A stretch of DNA of 64,000 nt. It comes from Methylomonas sp. 11b (GTDB taxonomy: Bacteria > Pseudomonadota > Gammaproteobacteria > Methylococcales > Methylomonadaceae). The translations under genes were made by a program, and so were the position numbers. Location of the stretch: positions 4,521,741 to 4,585,740 of the forward strand of contig NZ_KI911557.1 of assembly GCF_000515215.1 (NCBI RefSeq). Direction: 5' to 3'. Positions 28,450-39,200 of the stretch are shown piece after piece. The stretch's first letter is position 1. Each line of letters opens with the position of its first letter. The notes under the pieces were generated by a model. It did no database searches. It had not been told where the DNA came from and saw only the letters and a list, made by a program, of their open reading frames with translations.

Positions 28450-31400
28450 GGTCTGTCCAGCTATTTCGTTCTAAGAGTTTCTCTAATGCGATCAACGCTG
28501 CATCGTAGCGCAATTCTTGTGTCGCTTGCGCAATTTCCGCAAATTCCAAGGCTAGTTCGTGATCGCCTATCTTGCGGACGAGATCGGTGACCGAATATCG
28601 GGCATCCAGATTCTTAGCTTTCAACTGGAGAAGCAATTTCTTTAGTTCGGGAATCAGGTTGGTATTTTTAAACAGTTCTTTTGAATTGATAGATGAGACA
28701 AGCAGTCTATCGTCAGCATTTTCTAATGACTGACTTAGTAGAAGTATTGCAGCCTCGCATTCCTGTGCAAGTACTTCCGTTTGCGCCATCAAATTCCTCT
28801 CCTCACCGTTTTTGAGCATCCGGCACAGTCGGTCGGCCGAGGATTGAAGCGCGCCGAAACCTAAATTGCCGGCCTCGCCTTTCAGGCTGTGAGCAACGAA
28901 AAACAGTTGCTCCGAATTGTCATCAGCAAGTCGTTGGCGCAATAGCGTTGCAGCGTTCCGATGCTGTTCGGCAAACGCGAGCAATAGGCGCCGGTAAAGG
29001 GCGATGTTGCCTCCCAGTCGGGCCAAAGCCGCTTGCACCGCCACGCCTGGCAGATTGCTCTCGAGTTTGGCAATTGCCTCGGTATCCGGGCAAATCTTGA
29101 CAGCTTTTTCCTGTTGCGCCGCAGCGGATTTGGGTTTGATCCACCTCGCCAACGCATTGGCAAGTTCTTCCGGTTCAACAGGCTTGGCGATGTGGTCATT
29201 CATGCCGGCCGCTAAGCAGGCCTCTTTATCCTGATTCATCGCCGCCGCGGTCATCGCGATGATGGGCAATTCCTTTAACGCCGCCGATTGGCGAATCCTG
29301 CGGGCGGCCTCCAGGCCGTCCAGCACCGGCATATGCAGGTCCATCAACACCGCATCGAAATTGGATTTCTCCAGCCAATCCAAGGCCTCCAGGCCATTGT
29401 TGGCAGTCGTGACCTCCAAACCGCCTTTAATGAGAAATTCCTGTGCCACCTGTTGATTGAGTTTATTATCCTCAACCAGCAAGATCCGAGCGCTACGGAT
29501 GGCTGCTAGCGTGGTTCGGGTGGCGTTGAAAACTTCGGCGACGGGAACAGGCTGGCTGGTTTCGTTTCGTTGCAGTTGAACCAGGGTGTTAAGCAGGTTG
29601 GAGGGAGTGACCGGCTTGGCGATGATCGCATCCACCCGAATGTTGCCGGCGGACTTGGCCAGTGCCTCGTGCTCATAAGCCGTGATCATGATGGATATTG
29701 GCGGCCGGCTGTTATGCTCGCTATCGGCTATGGTCTCGGCCAGCTCCAGACCGTTCATGCCGGGCATTTTCCAATCCAATAACAACAGCTCGAAGGGTTT
29801 GCCACATCGCGCCGCTTCGGCGAACAAGCGCAAACCTGTTTCGCCCGACCGGGCCGTCGCCACCTCGAACTGCCAAGCTTCCAAAATCGAGCGCAGTATC
29901 GTCAGCGAGGTTTCCTGATCGTCGACTACCAGGGTACGCATGGGGTGTAAATCCTGCAAACGCCGGCCCGGTGTCTGCTCGCTTGACGAAATGCCGGCCG
30001 GCAGGCCTAGTCGAACCGTAAAGGCAAAGGTACTGCCGGATTCGGGTTCGCTCTCCAGGGTGATTTCTCCCGCCATCAATTCCACCAGGCGTTTCGAGAT
30101 CGTCAGCCCCAAGCCGGTGCCGCCGAATTTGCGGGTGATACTGGCGTCGGCCTGCGCGAAAGGCTGAAACAGCTGACCGGCTTGTTCGGCCGTGATGCCG
30201 ATGCCGGTATCTCTCACCGCAAAACGCAGGCGTATGGCATCGTCCGTCCTTTCCTGTGCCTCGACGCGAAGGTGGACTTCGCCATGTTGCGTGAATTTAA
30301 TGGCATTGCCGACCAGGTTGTTAATGATCTGGCTGAGGCGGAGCGGGTCGCCCAGCAGCTGATCGGGCACATCTAACGCCATATCGATGAACAGCTCGAG
30401 GCCTTTTTCATCGGCACGTATGGAGAACAAGTCTGCCGTCGCCCGTAGTATTTCTTCCAAGTTGAATTCGATGGCCTCGATGTCTATGCGCCCGGCTTCG
30501 ATTTTCGAGTAATCGAGAATGTCATTGAGAATACCCAGCAAGGCTCGCGACGAATTCAATACCTTGCCGAGGTAATCGCGTTGCTTCTGGTTCAGCTCGG
30601 TATCCAGCGCCAGTTGCGTCAGGCCGATGATGGCGTTCATCGGGGTACGTATTTCGTGGCTCATGTTCGCCAAGAAATCGGATTTGGCCAGGTTGGCATT
30701 GTCGGCTTGTTTTCTGGCGTCCAACAACGCCGTCGTGCGCTCATTTACCAAGTGTTCGAGATGATTTTTGTAGTGCTCCAATTCGACTTCGTAGCGTTTG
30801 CGGTCGGTGATGTCCATGCGTATGCCCAGGATGCGGGTGACCATGTCGTCTTCGCCTCGCTGCACGCAGAACGCTTTAACACTTATCCAGCGATAGGTGC
30901 CATTGGCATGGCGCATCCTGGCTTCGTAACTGTAGGCATTGGCCCGTTTCGACAGTACGGCACCAATTTTTTCGGCGATGTCGGCCCGGTCGTCCGGATG
31001 GAGCCGCTCCAGCCATTCGTTACGATCACCCGGACCGGGTTTCGCCTGGTAGCCTAGCATCGTGAAATAAATCGGTGACACCTCGAAACTGTCTTTTTTG
31101 ACATCCCAATCGAAAACGCCGATTTGTGCCACATCCATCGTCATACGCAGACGCTCTTCCGATGTTTTGAGCTGTTCTTCGACTTGCTTGCGTTCGGTAA
31201 TGTCGAGTGTAAAACCGTTGATCTGTCCGCTTTCTTCATCCAGGTAGGCGGACATCGAGAACCATTTGGTTTGCCCGGTTATGAGCACCGCTTGCGCTTC
31301 AAAGTCGCGTACCTCTTTATCTGTCTGCAGTAACTGATAAAAGGACTTCAATTGATTGAGATCGGCCCACAACTTCTCGGCCGGAACATAACGTTGCAGA

Positions 31401-32515
31401 AAGGTATCGACGGAGTTGCATTCCAATTGGCGTGCCAAAGTGAGATTCAGAAAGCTAAACTGACCTTCAAAATTTCTCTGAAAAATGCCGACCGGTGCAT
31501 TCTCGATGATGTAGCGGTAATTCCTTTCGTTGTTCTGCCATTTCAAGCGGCTGTGTCGCGCAACCAAGGCCAACACTAACGAAGCGATCAAGATGACGAG
31601 TCCGGCCGTGCCGTACCAAACCAAATGTTTTCGCCACTCGGCCAGATAATCCTGTTCGGCGATGGCGGCCAACACGTACAAGGGATAATCGCCGACCCGC
31701 CGAAAACTATAGAGGCGTTTGACGCCATCGGCCGGGCTGGCCTGTAAGTAGGAACCGTGGGCCATACCCTTGGCAACGTATTGGTTCAGGGGGTGGTTAG
31801 GCATGGCTTTGCCTAGATTGGCTTCCAGGTGCGGATGGCGAGCCCAAAGCCGCATCTGTTCGTCGCGGAGTAAAACCGCGCCGTGCTCGCCAAGGTTCAG
31901 CGTCGCGTAAAAACTTTCGAACGAACTCAATTGCACAATGACGTTAACGTACCCGGCAAAGCCGCCGTCGGGAAAATCGATGCGCCGGGTTAGGGATATA
32001 TGCCAGATGTCCAAGGTACGGGATATTTCCGGCGGGGAAATGTGTAAGCCAATCTGGCGATGATCCCTATGAATTTGAAAGCTTTCTTTGTCGGTGACTT
32101 TGATGGCCGGCTGAGCGTCGATGGAGCTGTAGATACAATCGCCGTTGGCATTGAATATCTGGATTCCGCCGATCTCGATCACCGCCGCTTGCTGAATATC
32201 CTTGGCCTTTTCCTTCAGCAAGGCTCGCATAGCATGGTTTTCAACGGCGTTATCGAACTGGCTGCTGCGCATGTCGTCGGGTCGAATATGCCCCTGAAGA
32301 TCTTTCAGAATCAGATCGATTTTTTGTATCGTGGCCAGTGCATGCCCCTCTAGAACCAGAGCGATATTTGCCGTCTCGATACGCGCATGTTCTACGTGGC
32401 TATCGCGCTCTTGCTGCAGACTCAAACCCATCAGCGCCGCAAATCCCAAGATACCGACCAAGCCCGCGGCGATTGCCAAACCAAAAGCGGATATTCTTGG
32501 AAAACGTTGTTTCAT
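28442..32515 (-). CDS. hybrid sensor histidine kinase (sensor-PAS-PAS-HK-REC-REC-HPt)
   Basis: This 1357-residue inner-membrane protein has a first helix near residues 10-32, an extracytoplasmic sensor of about 260 residues, and a second helix ([15 protein letters not shown]). Two PAS domains follow, then a phosphoacceptor His in [14 protein letters not shown], an ATPase domain ([33 protein letters not shown]) and two receivers with [12 protein letters not shown] and [15 protein letters not shown]-terminal HPt domain carries [11 protein letters not shown]. The layout predicts an internal phosphorelay whose final acceptor is probably the HD-GYP regulator encoded next. The stimulus is unknown. 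Confidence 0.95.
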   Translation of the reverse strand: MKQRFPRISAFGLAIAAGLVGILGFAALMGLSLQQERDSHVEHARIETANIALVLEGHALATIQKIDLILKDLQGHIRPDDMRSSQFDNAVENHAMRALLKEKAKDIQQAAVIEIGGIQIFNANGDCIYSSIDAQPAIKVTDKESFQIHRDHRQIGLHISPPEISRTLDIWHISLTRRIDFPDGGFAGYVNVIVQLSSFESFYATLNLGEHGAVLLRDEQMRLWARHPHLEANLGKAMPNHPLNQYVAKGMAHGSYLQASPADGVKRLYSFRRVGDYPLYVLAAIAEQDYLAEWRKHLVWYGTAGLVILIASLVLALVARHSRLKWQNNERNYRYIIENAPVGIFQRNFEGQFSFLNLTLARQLECNSVDTFLQRYVPAEKLWADLNQLKSFYQLLQTDKEVRDFEAQAVLITGQTKWFSMSAYLDEESGQINGFTLDITERKQVEEQLKTSEERLRMTMDVAQIGVFDWDVKKDSFEVSPIYFTMLGYQAKPGPGDRNEWLERLHPDDRADIAEKIGAVLSKRANAYSYEARMRHANGTYRWISVKAFCVQRGEDDMVTRILGIRMDITDRKRYEVELEHYKNHLEHLVNERTTALLDARKQADNANLAKSDFLANMSHEIRTPMNAIIGLTQLALDTELNQKQRDYLGKVLNSSRALLGILNDILDYSKIEAGRIDIEAIEFNLEEILRATADLFSIRADEKGLELFIDMALDVPDQLLGDPLRLSQIINNLVGNAIKFTQHGEVHLRVEAQERTDDAIRLRFAVRDTGIGITAEQAGQLFQPFAQADASITRKFGGTGLGLTISKRLVELMAGEITLESEPESGSTFAFTVRLGLPAGISSSEQTPGRRLQDLHPMRTLVVDDQETSLTILRSILEAWQFEVATARSGETGLRLFAEAARCGKPFELLLLDWKMPGMNGLELAETIADSEHNSRPPISIMITAYEHEALAKSAGNIRVDAIIAKPVTPSNLLNTLVQLQRNETSQPVPVAEVFNATRTTLAAIRSARILLVEDNKLNQQVAQEFLIKGGLEVTTANNGLEALDWLEKSNFDAVLMDLHMPVLDGLEAARRIRQSAALKELPIIAMTAAAMNQDKEACLAAGMNDHIAKPVEPEELANALARWIKPKSAAAQQEKAVKICPDTEAIAKLESNLPGVAVQAALARLGGNIALYRRLLLAFAEQHRNAATLLRQRLADDNSEQLFFVAHSLKGEAGNLGFGALQSSADRLCRMLKNGEERNLMAQTEVLAQECEAAILLLSQSLENADDRLLVSSINSKELFKNTNLIPELKKLLLQLKAKNLDARYSVTDLVRKIGDHELALEFAEIAQATQELRYDAALIALEKLLERNSWTDHE

Positions 32516-33010
32516 GTGTCACTCCCGGCTATAAATTATCATCTAAATCCGGCAATTGCTAAAAAGCCGGCGAAATGGCCGCGTAATCGGCATAGGCTAG
32601 TGGGTAGGTTTATTCATTGAACGGTCCTGATTTTCAAGGAGGTTTTTTAGTCATGAATTCGGGCCGCATGGTCTTGTAACAGGCCCTTGCAACAGTCAAT
32701 TGCCGATATTTAGGCAAGCTCAGCCTCGGTGAGGCATGAAGTGCTTGCTGATTTGCCGGCTTCGTCCAGCTGGGGTAAGGGGCTTCCGGTCTCTGCGAAT
32801 TGGATGGCTATCAATACCCAAAGGAATCAAGTTGAGCCGTGATGAGATGGCCGCGCATAAACTGGCGCGAGACGAATTCCATAGTGAACGGTCTTATCCA
32901 ATCCCGCCGTAAGAACAATTCGACAGGCTTATTTTGCGACGCCGCCGTGCTATTAGAACGCTGCTAATTTTGAAACGAGAAAACCGAACGCATACGGGCA
33001 AATGTTTCCG
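32516..33010. other. non-coding gap upstream of the hybrid kinase
   Basis: About 495 bases without a supported gene. It should contain the hybrid-kinase promoter and the end of the DUF1415 transcript. CCGGC (32552-32556) and GCCGG near 32569 could form a weak hairpin. A strong AAGGAGG at 32637 precedes only an eight-codon frame, which I do not call. Confidence 0.4.
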
Positions 33011-33556
33011 CTACTGTTGGTAGCAGGCATTTACAATCGCCCGCAATTTTTCCAGGCCCAATTCGCGGGTAAGCGCTATATTGCGCTCGGGAATCCCCTC
33101 CGGGTCGGGATGACTAGCGACAGCTTTTTCGATACTGTCCTCGCGAATCAGATGCAGCATGGGGTAAGGGGAGCGGTTGGTGTAATTGCTGGGGTCGTTT
33201 GTCGGCGTTTGCGCAAAGCAATAGTCCGGGTGAAAACTAGCCAATTGGTAGATGCCTTCGTAACCTTGATCGATCAGCAATTGCTCGGCGATAGCCAGTA
33301 AATCCAGGAAATCCTCAAAGTCGGCAAACGCCTCGCTAAATATCAACAAGGTGGTTTCGGTGTCGGGTTCGGAATCGAGATGCACGCACTCGGCAATTAC
33401 CGCTTCCAGGCTATCCTCGATGCTGTTGCTCGACACGACTTGATAGCGAATACTGTCTTTTTCCTGCTCGCGGCGGGCAAACGGGCAAATATTGTATTCA
33501 ATAACAAAAGTTTTTAGCCAAGCCTGAGTGGCGGCGATAATCTGTTGGTTAGTCAT
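33011..33556 (-). CDS. DUF1415 family protein
   Basis: The 181-residue cytoplasmic protein matches DUF1415 through NICPFARREQE near the N-terminus, the central LIDQGYEGIYQLASFHPDYCFA, and the closing NRSPYPMLHLIREDSIEKAV with HPDPEGIPERNI. The function is unknown. Its start codon is only 14 bases from that of the divergent nuclease gene, and no ribosome binding site is visible in the T-rich space before it. Confidence 0.88.
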   Translation of the reverse strand: MTNQQIIAATQAWLKTFVIEYNICPFARREQEKDSIRYQVVSSNSIEDSLEAVIAECVHLDSEPDTETTLLIFSEAFADFEDFLDLLAIAEQLLIDQGYEGIYQLASFHPDYCFAQTPTNDPSNYTNRSPYPMLHLIREDSIEKAVASHPDPEGIPERNIALTRELGLEKLRAIVNACYQQ

Positions 33557-33570
33557 GGTGATCGAAAAAA

Positions 33571-34392
33571 ATGATGAAAAGCACTAAACACTGTCTTTGG
33601 CTGTTGGCGTTATTGCCGGCTTTACTGAACGCCGAAGTCTATCAATGGACCGATCAGCAAGGTCGCCGCCATTATGCTGATCATGGCAATGAAAACGCCA
33701 AAGTTGTAAGCATCGATCCAGGCGTCGCGTATTACCGGGTAGAAAAGGTGTTCGATGGCGATACTATCTTACTAAGCGACGGTCGGAAAGTCCGTTTTTT
33801 AGGGATCAATACGCCGGAGGTTGCCGGTCGTAACAAGTCAGCCGAAGCCGGCGGCGAGCAGGCTAAGGCCTGGTTGAAGCAAAAGTTGGAGCAGCGGAAG
33901 GTATTCCTGCAAGGCGATGTGGAAAAACAGGACAAATATCAGCGCACCTTGGCCTACGTGTTTACCGAAGACAAGGAGCATATCAATCTGGAGCTGGTGA
34001 AACGCGGTTTGGCGACGGTGAATATTTACCCGCCGAACTTCAAATATCTCGACACCTTGCTTGCGGCTCAACGCAGTGCCGAGCAAGCCAGGCTGGGGAT
34101 TTGGGGTGAACAGGCCTATGCGCCGCTGGCTGCGGAGCTGCTCGATGAAAATAATTATCAGGGCTGGAAGCGCGTGACCGGACGTATCCGCGGGGTCAAA
34201 AAGACCGCCAAACACAGTTATCTGCAATTCTCCGATACGGTGTCCATTAGCGTGGAGCCAATATCGGCGGGGTTGTTTCCGCCGCTGGAAACCTATGTAG
34301 GCAAAGACGTGGAAGTGAGGGGCTGGGTGAGACGCTCGAAACAGCGTTTTGCCTTGCAGGTCAGGCATCCGGCGGACATCGTGCTGCGCTGA
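33571..34392 (+). CDS. exported thermonuclease-like protein with DUF4124 domain
   Basis: The 273-residue protein has a signal peptide (LWLLALLPALLNA) and a short DUF4124-type segment (EVYQWTDQQGRRHYAD). A staphylococcal-nuclease domain occupies residues about 50-180. The nuclease motifs are VFDGDTILLSDGRKVRFLGI, NTPE and KYQRTLAYVF with the expected arginines, then ARLGIWGE. A C-terminal OB-like domain (residues about 190-273) contains VTGRIRGVKKTAKHSYLQF. It probably cuts nucleic acids in the periplasm or outside the cell. ATG 33574 is an equally possible start. Confidence 0.9.
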   Translation: MMKSTKHCLWLLALLPALLNAEVYQWTDQQGRRHYADHGNENAKVVSIDPGVAYYRVEKVFDGDTILLSDGRKVRFLGINTPEVAGRNKSAEAGGEQAKAWLKQKLEQRKVFLQGDVEKQDKYQRTLAYVFTEDKEHINLELVKRGLATVNIYPPNFKYLDTLLAAQRSAEQARLGIWGEQAYAPLAAELLDENNYQGWKRVTGRIRGVKKTAKHSYLQFSDTVSISVEPISAGLFPPLETYVGKDVEVRGWVRRSKQRFALQVRHPADIVLR

Positions 34393-34408
34393 TGCGGCCC
34401 GTGTCAGG

Positions 34409-34750
34409 CTAGTCTTCTTCCGCAAATAAAGCCTGAATCATCAGCTTTTCTTCGTCGTTGAGGATATGCTCAGCCGAAAACCAGCGGGTGCGTTGAAACG
34501 GGATTTCCCGCTCCGCGTCGCGCAGTCCGGCGCGACGATCAATCTCGCGGCGCTCGGCGCGCCGGCGATCTAATACCCGTCGGTCTTGTTTTGGCCACAG
34601 CACATATTGTTGCTGAACGAAAGCGATCCACTCCGCTGAGTTGAAGGCGAACGGATTAGTCCGGCGTTCTTGCTGACGGCGCGCCCCTCGGCGGCGCGCC
34701 GAATCATCGCTAGTCATCATAGTGGCTACCACTGACCTATGCCGCCGCAT
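34409..34750 (-). CDS. Arg-rich hypothetical protein
   Basis: The frame encodes up to 113 residues, very rich in arginine and charged residues (RRRGARRQQERR, DRRVLDRRRAERREIDRR), with one more hydrophobic patch (WIAFVQQQYVLW). The start is uncertain: ATG codons at 34720 and 34717 give the compact beginning MTSDDSARRRG and may be the real one. I do not recognise a family. It converges with the nuclease gene. Confidence 0.55.
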   Translation of the reverse strand: MRRHRSVVATMMTSDDSARRRGARRQQERRTNPFAFNSAEWIAFVQQQYVLWPKQDRRVLDRRRAERREIDRRAGLRDAEREIPFQRTRWFSAEHILNDEEKLMIQALFAEED

Positions 34751-35191
34751 ACACGAATGCTGTAGAGGACAACCGGCGAATTGATGTTGAAAAAATAGTT
34801 CCTAAATAACATTCGACCAAAATAATAAACTTCCCAAGAAAATCTGAGTATTTAGGTCGGGATTTTAAATGCACTCGCCAAAATGCTCAATCAAACTTAA
34901 TTCTCCGATGTCATATTACTGGACAAAGTTCCCGGTAAACGCAGCAGTTGATCGTCCATAGTCAACAATTTGGGTGTCGAGCTAAAAATCCGGCTGCTAT
35001 TGCACTGCGGTTTTTTGTTTTGTAATAAGTTGTTGGTCCGACGAAAGGCCACTACACCGATGCCTAACCTGCAAAACGGCTTTGACATTGCTGATGGAAA
35101 CCCGGGAGAAATTGTTGGCTATGCCTTATTCCACCGAATAAGGTAGGCCTGCACCAACTTTTTTATGGCAAAGCCTTTGCTGTTTTGGCGG
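34751..35191. other. mostly non-coding gap
   Basis: About 440 bases, AT-rich in places. A perfect 8-bp hairpin, CCTTATTC (35124-35131) with GAATAAGG (35136-35143), may be regulatory or a weak terminator. A 63-codon minus-strand frame at 34897-35088 lacks a ribosome binding site and family resemblance, so I do not call it a gene. Confidence 0.4.
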
Positions 35192-35386
35192 CTATGGAGC
35201 TATGCGCCATTCGCATCTGGAGAGCTCCGGGAACAATGTATTAATTAATAGCCGCGAATCAACCAAGCCTTTTTTCATCAGCGCAATCAATGTTTTATTA
35301 GTGGACCCAACCGGCACGACAGCCCACTCCTTGGGGCATTTATTCAGCAGGTTTTTTTGAGCAGTAGTAAGTTTTTCTCTTGTCAT
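35192..35386 (-). CDS. 64-residue small basic protein
   Basis: The frame is open for 124 codons, but I choose the ATG at 35386. It has AGGTG six bases upstream, and the protein from there, MTREKLTTAQKNLLNKCPKE, is compact and coding-like. The sequence (VPVGSTNKTLIALMKKGLVD then CEWRIAP) looks like a small winged-helix-type fold with a recognition helix. The upstream part of the frame is poor in coding character. The function is unknown. Confidence 0.55.
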   Translation of the reverse strand: MTREKLTTAQKNLLNKCPKEWAVVPVGSTNKTLIALMKKGLVDSRLLINTLFPELSRCEWRIAP

Positions 35387-35602
35387 CGTTACACCTATTT
35401 TCGGATTTGGTATTGCTAACGAGTCTTGTATATGGGGTTTTACTTGACGTTGGCATACGTTAAGCCAAAAAACAGGCTTTGTTAAATTAGTAATATTCAT
35501 CAGGTCTATTAATAGCGTGCATTTGGGGCCATCGATAGTTATTGGGCTCCGCCGGCGTGGAAACAAGGATAGTGAAGGGCCTGACTAACGGGATCGATGC
35601 AC

Positions 35603-36211
35603 TCACAGTCGGCAGGCCTCATAGATCCGGGCGAGTTCCAGCAGATTCGTCGCGCCGGTTTTCTCCATCACTTTGGCGCGGTGGATTTCAACCGTACGGT
35701 GACTAATGCCCAAGCGCCGGGCTATTTCTTTGTTGGTTAGACCGGCCACCACCATCCCCATAATCTCCAGTTCACGTGAAGTCAGACCGCTTAGCCGATT
35801 ACACAGCGCTTGTCCTTTCATGGTCTCTGCGTGAGTGATGATTTCAATCTGTAGCGCTGCCTGTACCCTGTCGAGCAACAGATCGGTACTGACCGGCTTG
35901 GTGAGAAAATCAACAGCTCCCGCCTTCATCGCGCGCACTGTCATCGGTATGTCGCCATAGGCGGTCAGGAAAATAATGGGGAGGTGGATCTGGCGGCGGA
36001 TCAGTTCGGCTTGCAGCTCGTGACCATCCAGTCCCGGCATGTTGACGTCCAGCACCAGACAGCCGGGCTGGTCCGGGCAATAGCGTTCCAGAAAGCATTC
36101 GGCGCTGGCAAATGTTTGATACGCGAGGCCCGCGGTTTCAAATACCAAACCCAGACTATCGCGGACCGCATCATCGTCGTCCACCACGAATACGCAGGGC
36201 TGAGTATTCAT
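35603..36211 (-). CDS. FixJ-type LuxR-family response regulator
   Basis: The 202-residue regulator has a receiver domain (VFVVDDDDAVRDSL, phosphoacceptor in CLVLDVNMPGLDGHEL, switch residues in FLTAYGDIPM and FLTKPVS) and a C-terminal LuxR helix-turn-helix (LTSRELEIMGMVVAGLTNKE, IARRLGISHRTVEIHRA). This is the FixJ/TtrR type. I place the start at ATG 36211, where it overlaps the kinase stop as ATGA; an upstream frame extension lies inside the kinase gene. It should be phosphorylated by the adjacent kinase. Confidence 0.93.
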   Translation of the reverse strand: MNTQPCVFVVDDDDAVRDSLGLVFETAGLAYQTFASAECFLERYCPDQPGCLVLDVNMPGLDGHELQAELIRRQIHLPIIFLTAYGDIPMTVRAMKAGAVDFLTKPVSTDLLLDRVQAALQIEIITHAETMKGQALCNRLSGLTSRELEIMGMVVAGLTNKEIARRLGISHRTVEIHRAKVMEKTGATNLLELARIYEACRL

Positions 36212-39200
36212 TTTGCAAACGGTAAGGTAAAGAACAGACTCAGACCGTCGCCGACATTCCGCTCCGCCCACATATTGCCGCCATGGGCTTGAATCAAGGC
36301 ACGGCTGATGGCCAAGCCCATTCCCAGGCCCGCGGGTTTAGTCGAGTAAAAAGGTTGAAACAGGGTTTTCAGGGCAATGGCATCCGCCAAGCCTTTACCG
36401 CTGTCACAAACACAAACTATTGCCATGTCAGGATCATCGGCGTATCGGCCGGTGGTTACGCGCAATACCTCGGACAGCTTGCCGTGTTCCTGCATCGCTT
36501 CCAGACCATTGCTGATCAGATTGACCAGCACCTTTTGAATTTGCAGTGCATTGACCGTCGTCTGCGGTAAATCGACAGCAAGGTCCAGTTCTATGTTAAA
36601 CGTGTCTAAGGTTCTGTCGTTTTTTACAAATGCGCAGGCTTCTGTCACTAAAAAGTTAATATCGACCCGTTCGCCGACGGTCTCGGTTTTATTCAAATGG
36701 CTGAATAGCTGCCGTATGACTTCGCCGGCACGCTGAGCTTGTTGCACGCAGGCTTCCAACACGTGCTTGAGTTTTTGCGCATCCGGTTTTTCTGATTGGT
36801 ATAGGCGCAACGCCACATCGGCATACGAGGAAATGGCGGCCAGGGGTTGGTTAAGTTCGTGAGCAATCGCCGCTATCGTCTGTGTCGCCAGCGATACCCG
36901 AAATGACTGTTCCATCCGATTTCGGCGTTCGCTCAATTCCCGGGTCAATTTGTAGTCGGTGATGTCGAAATTGATGCCCAGCAGTCGATAAGGCCGGTTA
37001 TTTTTGTCGTGCAATAAGCTGCCGCGCGCATGGATCCAGCGATACGAGCCATTCTTGTGCCGCAAGCGGAATTCCAGTTCGTAAGCCGACTGATGGCCGG
37101 CGAGATAGTCTTCGGTGCTTGCCAAGACCCATGCCCGATCATCCGGATGCAATCGAGATTCCCATTCTTCCCAGCGGTTCAGCATCTCATGGTCGTCAAA
37201 ACCGATTTGCCGTTTCCATTCCGGCGAGAGAAATAAGGTTTGCGACACTAAGTCCCAGTCCCAATAACCGGCGTTCACTTCGTCGATGATCAGCGCCAGA
37301 CGGGTCTCGGTATGCCGCAATTCCGCGTGGGTGCGCTTCAGTTCGGTAATGTCTACATGGGTAATAATCATGCCCTGGAAACCTTGGGTAATACGTTTGG
37401 CATGCATCATAAACCATAGCTCGCCAAGCGCGGTCCGACACGGATATTCCATCATAAATTCCGACTGATGCCCCGCTATCAGGCTTTCAAGACCGGTCAA
37501 AGCCTTCTGCGCGTCCCGGTCGCCTGCCGCCGACGAACGACGGCAAACCTCAAGGTAATTGGCGCCTTCCGACAATTGACTGGACGAACCGCCGTTCTCC
37601 ATAGCAAAGCAATCCCAAGGCGCGTTGACTGTAGTCACCAAGCCGCTATCATCCAGCACTGCCACATGCGCGGGCAGCGAATTCAGAATACAGCGTACGA
37701 AAGCCTCGCTGCGGCGCAGGGCGTCATCAGCTACTTTGAGCGGAGTAATGTCCAAAAATGCCCCAACGGCCCCGCGCGGTTGACCCTTATCGTCCAGCAA
37801 TGGCGATGCATTAGACACCACGGTAATGACTTTGCCGTCCGGGCGGACTATATCCAGAGTCTCGTCGGTCACCACTTCTCCCCGGCAAGCACGCTGGATC
37901 GGCAGATCCTCGACGGCCAACGGATAGCCGTTTTGTAATACCGTGATGGCCGGCGGGTTCCCGCTGGACAGCGATAGTTCCGAGGTAGGGGGTAAGCCTA
38001 ACATTTGCTCATTAGCCCGATTTCCGCGGATATGTTGCCCGCTTTTGTCGCCGGCGATGGCGAGTCCAATGGGTACCGTGTTGTAAATAACCTGCATTTC
38101 CTCCACGCGGCGCTGCAAGCGTTGGTTCAATAGGGCAATTTTCTGCTCGGACTGTTTGCGCTCTTCGATGTCGATCACATGCACCACAATACCTTTCCGC
38201 CGTCCTGTTTCATCAGCATTAGGAATATAGGTCGCATGCACCCAGCGGGGTTTGCCGTTGCCATAGGGAATTTGTTGATCAAAGCTCACCTGCTCGCCTG
38301 CTAATGCCCGTTCCAGATACGGGCGGACGATGTCCCACGCCGCGACACCCAAAATATCCGGCACGGTGCGGCCGATAACCTGTTCCGGAGAGATGCCGAA
38401 CCAGCGTTCGTAAGTCGCATTCACGCGCACATAGCGAAAATCGACATCCAAATAGGCGATCAGCGCCGGCGTGGCATCCATGATCAGTTGCAGTTCCCTA
38501 TCCTGATCGCGGTATACCGATTCAGCCTGTTTTCGCGCGGTAATATCTTGAAGATAGCCATGCCATAAAATGCTGCCGCCCTGTTCCCGCATCGGCATGG
38601 AATGCCCTTCTATCCAGATTTCGCCTTTACTGGGATGTTGGTAGCGGAAGGTGTCGCGCCAAGGTTCAAGGCTGCGCGCCGATTCGCTGATGGTTTCGTT
38701 GATAAGTTTGATGTCGTCGGGATGAACTCTGGCAAATACCGGACTAAAGTCCTCGGCCACCGCTTCGGGAGCCAGTCCGTACAGGGATTCAAGCGCCTGA
38801 CTGGCATAAGGCATGCTGGCTGAACCATCCGCAGCCAAACGGAACGAACAAATAACGCCGGGTACGGAAGCCGCCACTTTGGACAGTTGATCCTGCAAAT
38901 GACGTCCGGCTTGCAGGAGGCTGCGCCCGTCCGCATCGCGCAGAATGAGGGAATACAAGGTTTGCCCGCCAGTGTCTATCTCGGAAATGACGGCTTCCAT
39001 CGGAAATTCTTCGCCGCTAGCGCGCACGCCGGTCACTGTGCGAAGTTCGTTCGCCTGATGATCGCTAGCGTCTCCCGATTTCGGCGCTGAATAAATGGCC
39101 GGAAAACCAGCCGGAATAAAGTGTTCGATAGCGTCGCCAATGGCTTGATCCGCGCGGCAGCCGAACAGGTTACCGGCTGCGGGATTGAATAATACGATAC

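Noticed and set aside
34897..35088. 63-codon minus-strand frame
   Set aside because: No ribosome binding site, low coding character and no recognisable motif.
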